A stretch of 64,000 nt of DNA from JBCBSK01 sp965250105 (lineage in GTDB: Bacteria; Pseudomonadota; Alphaproteobacteria; Rhizobiales; Tepidamorphaceae): positions 2,294,001 through 2,358,000 of the forward strand of contig OZ252290.1 of assembly GCA_965250105.1 (NCBI GenBank), written 5' to 3'. The position numbers and the translations under genes were made by a program. Numbering within the stretch: the first letter of the stretch is position 1; each line of letters starts with the position of its first letter. This document shows positions 58,828-64,000 of this stretch, piece after piece. Below the pieces are notes generated by a model. It did no database searches. It was not told the origin of the DNA and was given only the letters and a program-made list of their open reading frames with translations.

Positions 58828-60699
58828 TCAGGATTTGCCTATCCGCGCGGCCTTGTCCGCGTCGAACCACCAGGTGTCGACGATGCCGCGATTATAGGTC
58901 GGCTTGATCTCGGGCCGGTCATAGATGTCCCAGAAGGCCAGGTTATGGGCCGGATTATACCATTGCGGCACCCAGTAGCGGCCCGAGCGCAGGACCCGAT
59001 CGAGCGCGCGGGCGGCAGCGATCTGATCGTCGCGCGTCGGGGCGGCGATCACGTTGTCGGTCAGGGCGTCGATGACCGGATCGGCGATGCCGGCGAGATT
59101 GCGCGAGCCTTCGACATCGGCATCGGCGCTGGTCCAGTAGCGCTTGATCGCATCACCCGGCGTCGGCGGCATGGCGTAGCGCTGCGGGATCAGATCGAAG
59201 TCGAAGCCGTTGGCCCGGTTCTGGAATTGGGCGGCGTCGACGGTGCGGAAGCTCGCCGTGATGCCGAGCCGTTCGAGATTGCGGATATAGGGCAGGGTGA
59301 TGCGCTCGAAGCCGCTGCCGCGATCGATGAATTCGATCTCGAAGGGGACGCCGGACGCCGTCAGGCGCCGGCCGTCGACGATGAGGAAGCCGGCCTCTTC
59401 GAGCAATCGGTTGGCGGTGCGCAGCATGCGCCGGTCGCGGCCCGAGCCGTCCGATACCGGTGGCACCCAGGGCTCGCCGAAACACTCGTCGGGGATCTGG
59501 CCGCGATAGGGATCGAGCAGCGCGACTTCCTCGGGCGAGGGCAGGCCGACCGCCTTCATCGGCGAATTCTCGAAATAGCTGTGGGTGCGCCGGTAGAGAT
59601 CGAAGAAGAGCTGCGCATTGGTCCATTCGAAGTCGAAGGCGTAGCTCAGCGCCTCGCGGACGCGCGGATCGGCGAATTTCTCGCGCCTCGTATTGATGAA
59701 CCAGCCCTGCGCGCCCGACGGCAGCCCGTCGGGCAGTTCGGTGCGCACGACGCGGCCGTCCTGGGCGGCCGGGAAAGTGTAGCCCGTCGCCCAGATGCGC
59801 GCGGTGAACTCCTCGCGCAGATTGTATTCGCCGGCCTTGAAGGCCTCGAAGGCGACGTCGCGGTCGCGGTAGAACTCGTAGCGCAGCGTGTCGAAATTGT
59901 AGCGCCCGACATTGACGTTCAGATCGCGCGCCCAGTAGTCGTCGACCCGGTCATATTCGATGAAGGTGCCCTGTTGCAGCCGGCCGACGCGATAGGGGCC
60001 GGAGGCGAGCGGTGGCGTCATCGTCGTCGCGTCGAACGGCACTTCTTCGTAATAGGCCCGGGAGATGATCGGCAGATTGGCGACGATCTGCGGCAGGTCG
60101 CGCGAGTGGTTGCCCGAAAAGGTCACCAGCAATTCGTGATCGCCGACCGCTTCGGCGGAGACCATCTCGATCAGCGACTGGCGCACGATCGGCAGGGCTT
60201 CGCTCTTGAAGGTCTCGAAGGTGAAGGCGGTGTCATGGGCGGTCAGCGGGGTGCCGTCATGCCAGCGCGCCTCGGGCCGGAGAAAGAAGCGTGCCGTATC
60301 GCCGCCTTCGGCGATCTCGACGGCTTCGGCGACGAGGCCGTAGACCGCGTCCGGCTCGTCGGTCGCCCGCACCATCAGGCTGTCATAGACGATGTCGATC
60401 CCGACCGGCCCGTTGCCGCGCAGGATGAAGGTGTTCAGCGTGTCGAAGGTGATCGGGTTCTGATTGAACCCCCAGGTCGAGGGCACCAGCGACAGCGTGC
60501 CCTGTTTCGGCGCGTCGGGCCGGACATAGTCGAAATGGTCGAAGCCTTCGGGATACTTCAGGTCGCCGAAGATCGACAGGCCGTGCCAGCGGCCCGGCGG
60601 CATGGCCCTTGATGGCCGGGTGCCGAGCGTCGCGAAGGGGGCCGTCAGCGCCAGGGCCGTGGCGCCCTTGAGCAGCGCGCGGCGTGTCGCTGCGGCCAT
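58828..60699 (-). CDS. yejA: Peptide-binding protein YejA-like (second copy)
   Basis: A 623-residue solute-binding protein of the SBP_bac_5 family. The Tat-type signal (ATRRALLKGATALALTAPFA) precedes the YejA features HGLSIFGDLKYPEGFDHFDYVRPDAPKQG and GFNQNPITFDTLNTFIL. It is homologous over the whole length to the neighbouring copy (same HGxSxFGxLKYPxGFxHFDYV start). Both bind long peptides in the periplasm. The ATG overlaps the stop of the first copy by one base (TGATG). Confidence 0.92.
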   Translation of the reverse strand: MAAATRRALLKGATALALTAPFATLGTRPSRAMPPGRWHGLSIFGDLKYPEGFDHFDYVRPDAPKQGTLSLVPSTWGFNQNPITFDTLNTFILRGNGPVGIDIVYDSLMVRATDEPDAVYGLVAEAVEIAEGGDTARFFLRPEARWHDGTPLTAHDTAFTFETFKSEALPIVRQSLIEMVSAEAVGDHELLVTFSGNHSRDLPQIVANLPIISRAYYEEVPFDATTMTPPLASGPYRVGRLQQGTFIEYDRVDDYWARDLNVNVGRYNFDTLRYEFYRDRDVAFEAFKAGEYNLREEFTARIWATGYTFPAAQDGRVVRTELPDGLPSGAQGWFINTRREKFADPRVREALSYAFDFEWTNAQLFFDLYRRTHSYFENSPMKAVGLPSPEEVALLDPYRGQIPDECFGEPWVPPVSDGSGRDRRMLRTANRLLEEAGFLIVDGRRLTASGVPFEIEFIDRGSGFERITLPYIRNLERLGITASFRTVDAAQFQNRANGFDFDLIPQRYAMPPTPGDAIKRYWTSADADVEGSRNLAGIADPVIDALTDNVIAAPTRDDQIAAARALDRVLRSGRYWVPQWYNPAHNLAFWDIYDRPEIKPTYNRGIVDTWWFDADKAARIGKS

Positions 60700-62558
60700 C
60701 AGGAGGCGTCCCGGATGGTGGCGGCCTTAGCCTGGTCGAACCACCAGGCATCGAGGCTGAACACATATTCCGGCCGCGTCTCGGGGAAGGAATAGCGGTT
60801 CCAGCGCGCCATGCGGATGTCGGCGGTGAAGAATTGCGGAATGATGTAGTGGTTCCATAACAGGACGCGGTCAAGCGCGCGGCTCGCGGCGACGAGATCC
60901 TCGCGGTTGTCGGCGAAGATGATCTTGTCGATCAGCCGGTCGACCGCCTCGTCCTGGATGCCGATCGTGTTGCGGCTGCCCGACCGCCCGGCGGCCTCCG
61001 AGCCCCAGAAATCGCGCTGCTCGTTGCCCGGCGACAGCGATTGCGGGAACCTGCTGGTGGTGATGTCGAAGTCGAACTCGTCCATCCGGTTGACATATTG
61101 CGACACGTCGACGGTGCGGATCGTGCCCTGCACGCCGAGCCGTTCGAGGCTGCGCAGATAGGGCGCGATGACGCGCTCGGAATCGGGCGAGGCGGTGAGG
61201 AATTCGACCGTCATCGGCTCGCCCGTCTCGACATTGGTCAGGACGCCGTCCTGGATCTCCCAGCCGGCCTCGGCGAGCAATTGCCGCGCGGTGCGCAGGT
61301 TTTCGCGCATCGCCCGCTGCCCGCCGCCGACCGGGTTCCGGAACTCCTCGGTGAAGACCTCCACCGGCACGAGATCGCGCAGCGGTTCGAGAACCTCCAG
61401 TTCGCGGCCTTCCGGCAGTCCGGTCGCGGCCAGTTCGGAATTCTGGAAATAGCTGTCGATGCGCTCGTATTGATCGAAGAAGATGTTCTCGTTCAGCCAT
61501 TCGAAATCGAAGGCGTAGTTGAAGGCCAGCCGGACGCGCGGGTCCTGGAATCTGGCGCGCCGGAGATTGAGCACATAGCCCTGCATCGGCTCGGGGCTCT
61601 TGGTGCGGAAGGTTTCGAGGATGACCTCGCCGCGCGCGCGGGCCGGGAAGTCGTAGCCGGTGGCCCAGCGCTTGGCGCTGTTTTCGAGCCGGATGTCGAA
61701 GGCATCCGACTTGAAGGCCTCGAACAGCACCGTCACGTCGCGATAATATTCGAAGGCCTGTTCGTCGAAATTCGACTTGCCGACATTGACGTTGAGATCG
61801 GCGCCCCAATAGTCGGCGACACGCTCATAAGAGATGCGGCGCCCGGCATCGATGGTCTTGATACGATAGGGGCCCGAGCCGAGCGGCGGGTCGAGCGTCG
61901 TCTCGTCGAAGGCCCGGTCCTGCCAGTAATGCTTGGGCAGAACGAAGAGTTGGCCGGTGATATGCGGCAATTCGCGATTGCCGGCCTGGTCGAAGGTGAA
62001 GGTGACCTCGCCGGGGGCGGTTTCCTCCGCCGCGACGATATTGGCGTAATAGGCGTTGAAGAAGGGCGATGTCTCGCGCAGCTGGTTGAGCGACCAGATG
62101 ACGTCGTCGGCGGTGACCGGCTGGCCGTCGTGAAAGCGCGCGGTATCGCGCAGTCTGTAGGTCACCGAGGAATAGTCGGCCGGATGACGCACCGCCTCGG
62201 CCAGGAGCCCGTACATCGTCGACGGTTCGTCATGGGCGCTCGTCATCAGCGTGTCGTAGATCAGCGCCGCTCCCGCCGCCGGCGTGCCCTTGATGTTGAA
62301 CGGATTGAGCGTGTCGAAGGTGCCCATCGTCGCGCGGCGCATATAGCCGCCCTTGGGCGCCGACGGATTGACATAGTCGAAATGGGCGAAGCCCGCGGGA
62401 TATTTCAGCGATCCGAACAGGCTGATGCCGTGCCGCCAGCCGGTCTCGTCCGCCATGGCCGGCAGGCTCGCGAGGAGAGAGGGTCCGGCCGCCAGCCCGG
62501 CCAGTCCCGCCGAGCCGAGAAAGAGCTTTCCGGCTTGCCGCCGCGTCAGGTTCGCCAT
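60699..62558 (-). CDS. yejA: Peptide-binding protein YejA-like (first copy)
   Basis: A 619-residue solute-binding protein with a twin-arginine signal (NLTRRQAGKLFLGSAGLAGLA) and the YejA block HGISLFGSLKYPAGFAHFDYVNPSAPKGGYMRRA. It is the first gene of the yej operon on the minus strand, followed directly by its paralogue, then yejB, yejE and yejF. The ATG at 62558 was chosen at the Tat signal. Tandem binding proteins sharing one transporter may widen the peptide range. Confidence 0.92.
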   Translation of the reverse strand: MANLTRRQAGKLFLGSAGLAGLAAGPSLLASLPAMADETGWRHGISLFGSLKYPAGFAHFDYVNPSAPKGGYMRRATMGTFDTLNPFNIKGTPAAGAALIYDTLMTSAHDEPSTMYGLLAEAVRHPADYSSVTYRLRDTARFHDGQPVTADDVIWSLNQLRETSPFFNAYYANIVAAEETAPGEVTFTFDQAGNRELPHITGQLFVLPKHYWQDRAFDETTLDPPLGSGPYRIKTIDAGRRISYERVADYWGADLNVNVGKSNFDEQAFEYYRDVTVLFEAFKSDAFDIRLENSAKRWATGYDFPARARGEVILETFRTKSPEPMQGYVLNLRRARFQDPRVRLAFNYAFDFEWLNENIFFDQYERIDSYFQNSELAATGLPEGRELEVLEPLRDLVPVEVFTEEFRNPVGGGQRAMRENLRTARQLLAEAGWEIQDGVLTNVETGEPMTVEFLTASPDSERVIAPYLRSLERLGVQGTIRTVDVSQYVNRMDEFDFDITTSRFPQSLSPGNEQRDFWGSEAAGRSGSRNTIGIQDEAVDRLIDKIIFADNREDLVAASRALDRVLLWNHYIIPQFFTADIRMARWNRYSFPETRPEYVFSLDAWWFDQAKAATIRDAS

Positions 62559-62721
62559 GCTGTCCCCATTGTCGACTTTGGTTCGGATTTTGGATCGTCG
62601 CGTAGCCTTTACGCAACAGCCATGATCCGAATGTAGCGACGCAGGTCTGCCATGACCACGCCGCATGGGGTGAAATGACGAAGATTTAATCGCCGCGGCA
62701 TGATCTCAAAACATAGAACAA

Positions 62722-62770
62722 GCTCATTCGATCCCGTTGAATCGGCCCGATTCCATGAGATTGAATGAGC
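62722..62770 (-). repeat. Nested palindrome, possible terminator of the cytochrome gene
   Basis: Outer arms GCTCATTC (62722-62729) and GAATGAGC (62763-62770) enclose a second inverted pair, GAATCG (62739-62744) and CGATTC (62748-62753). On the minus strand the structure is followed by TTGTTCTATGTTTTG, a T-rich tract 77 bp beyond the cytochrome stop. The surrounding 62667-62846 is otherwise empty. Confidence 0.55.
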
Positions 62771-62846
62771 GTGCTCTAGCGCCTCGTGCCCGCGCCATTA
62801 GGACGCATGGCGCGGTACGGCGTGGCGAGGAGCCGGTATCGCCCGA

Positions 62847-64000
62847 TCAGTTGTCGACGAGCGGCAGCGGATCGGCGGCGAGCGAGTTGAGATAGACGAT
62901 CAGCGCCGCACGGTTGGTCTCGTCGGGCACGCCCTGGAACACCATCTTGGTGCCCGGCGCATATTCCATCGGAGCCGCCAGATAGGCGTTCAGCTTCTCG
63001 ACCGTCCAGGTTTCGCCGGCATCGCGGAACTCTTCGAAGATCGGCGAATAGGCATAGCCTTCCTTGGAGCCGGCGACCGCGCCGAAGACGCCGTAGAGAT
63101 TGGGCCCGACGCCATTGGCGCCACCTTCGTTGACCGTGTGGCAGGCCACGCAGACCCGCATCTGGGCTTCGCCATCGGCCACGGTCACGGTGCCGAGCAG
63201 CTGCTGGAACGGATCGGACGACGCGGCGTCCGCGGCGCGGACATCCTCGTCGATCGTCGTCATGTCGCCGGGCGTTTCGTCCGACGCCGCGGTATCGGCG
63301 GCCGCCGTCTCCGTGGTGGCGGTATCGGCAGTCGCCGTGTCGGTTGTCGCCGTGTCGGCGGCGGCGGTGGCGCTGTCCGTGGTCGCCGCCGTGTCTGCTG
63401 CGCCAGTGTCCGTCGCGGCGGTGTCGGTGGTGTCCGCGTTCGGATCGAGCTGTTCTTCGACCTCGGCATTGTCCTGTTCGGTCACCGCCGGCAGGGGCAG
63501 CGGGGAGTCGGACAGCGAATTGAGATAGACGATGACGGCGGCGCGGTCTTCGGCGTCGCGCAGGCCGGCATAGGACATCGTCGTGCCCGGGATGTAGCTC
63601 GCCGGCGCTTCGAGGAAGGCGTTGAGCGATTCGAAGGTCCAGACGTCGCCGGCCGCGCCGCGCGATGCCAGCGTTTCGGAATAGTTGAAGTCGGCGAGAT
63701 GCGCCATCGGACCGCCGACGATGTCCCACAGATTGGGGCCGACGCCGTTGGCGCCGCCCTGGTCGAAGGTGTGGCAGGCGGCGCAGGCGCGCACCTGGCC
63801 CGCCCCGTCGTCGGGCGTCACGCTGGCGAGCAGGACCGGCAGCGGCACATCATCTACGGTGCCTTCCTCGGTGATCACCTCCGCGCCGTCCTCGTCGACG
63901 GCGATCAGGACGCCGGGCGTGTCCGGGGGCGGTTGGTAGAAGAGCGCGTCCGCAAAGAACATCGTGGCCATGACGAACAGCAGGACGCCAAGCACGGCGC
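62847..64000 (-). CDS. Membrane-anchored di-haem cytochrome c (5' end beyond the window)
   Basis: At least 383 residues; the frame is open to the window edge and the visible start (AVLGVLLFVMATMFF, with a GTG at 63995) is inside the usual N-terminal anchor, so the true start lies outside. Two class I cytochrome c domains follow: C-A-A-C-H with TFDQGGANGVGPNLW, and C-V-A-C-H with TVNEGGANGVGPNLYG. Each has a distal Met in GTTMSYAGL and GTKMVFQGV. The domains are joined by about 90 residues of Ala/Thr/Asp with repeated ADTA units. It is probably a periplasmic electron carrier tethered to the inner membrane. Confidence 0.9.
   Translation of the reverse strand, partial: AVLGVLLFVMATMFFADALFYQPPPDTPGVLIAVDEDGAEVITEEGTVDDVPLPVLLASVTPDDGAGQVRACAACHTFDQGGANGVGPNLWDIVGGPMAHLADFNYSETLASRGAAGDVWTFESLNAFLEAPASYIPGTTMSYAGLRDAEDRAAVIVYLNSLSDSPLPLPAVTEQDNAEVEEQLDPNADTTDTAATDTGAADTAATTDSATAAADTATTDTATADTATTETAAADTAASDETPGDMTTIDEDVRAADAASSDPFQQLLGTVTVADGEAQMRVCVACHTVNEGGANGVGPNLYGVFGAVAGSKEGYAYSPIFEEFRDAGETWTVEKLNAYLAAPMEYAPGTKMVFQGVPDETNRAALIVYLNSLAADPLPLVDN

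Noticed and set aside
63100..63528. Plus-strand frame rich in Ser/Val/Ala opposite the cytochrome linker
   Set aside because: Antisense of the ADTA repeats; it has no independent support.

Overview
The window is high-GC DNA that reads as a chromosomal segment of an alphaproteobacterium, most likely Hyphomicrobiales (Rhizobiales)-like. The basis is a bacterial sulfolipid synthase (SqdB), a complete Tad/Flp pilus locus of the Cpa type, a Yej-type peptide ABC transporter with two Tat-exported binding proteins, MprF, DUF465 and DUF2946 proteins, and REP-like palindromes of the type common in this class. No rRNA, CRISPR array, transposase or prophage genes were seen. The only tRNA recognised is tRNA-Ser(GGA).

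Layout. 0-8 kb: a curlin-repeat secreted protein, an ECF42-type sigma factor with its DGPF (YCII) partner and an SRPBCC protein, a class D beta-lactamase, a P3A proton ATPase, and an ArsR regulator overlapping a haloacetate-dehalogenase-like hydrolase. 8-9.3 kb: a small disturbed region next to tRNA-Ser, with a frameshifted AhpD-family gene between two 20-bp direct repeats (one at the tRNA 3' end) and a 117-bp tandem array that repeats the tRNA 5' half. 9.3-18 kb: a small membrane protein, msrA, an amine-oxidase-like flavoprotein with paired operators, a candidate sRNA, a chemoreceptor with a duplicated sensor module, selO, and a large coiled-coil protein. 18-20.4 kb: a copper group (PCuAC chaperone, DUF2946, TauE/SafE-type membrane protein) around a perfect FNR box. 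20.4-26.7 kb: a polyamine operon (ABC transporter, nitrilase-family amidase, acetylpolyamine amidohydrolase). 26.9-33.4 kb: mprF, an atypical hisD homologue, a stand-alone receiver protein, a DUF465 protein and sqdB.

33.5-48 kb holds the Tad pilus locus: TadE/TadG-like pseudopilins, an orphan secretin-N0 protein, Flp pilin, cpaA-F, tadB, tadC and tadD, with a FabH-like ketosynthase between tadC and tadD. 48-53.5 kb: M17 aminopeptidase, NlpC/P60 hydrolase, FrhB/HCAR-like flavin-FeS protein, LysE exporter and a GhrA-type reductase. 53.6-62.6 kb: the yej operon on the minus strand. It is interrupted twice, by a PIN-toxin/antitoxin-like pair between yejE and yejF, and by a GIY-YIG endonuclease gene between yejB and yejE flanked by oppositely oriented REP palindromes. 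62.8-64 kb: a membrane-anchored di-haem cytochrome c that runs off the right edge.

Most of the window is ordinary core or niche metabolism. The least explained structures are the tRNA-Ser half-gene array with the att-like repeats beside it, the REP-bounded GIY-YIG cassette, the toxin-antitoxin-like insertion in yej, and a HisD homologue with two zinc ligands exchanged. Functions are assigned from recognised motifs and context only. No database search was possible.
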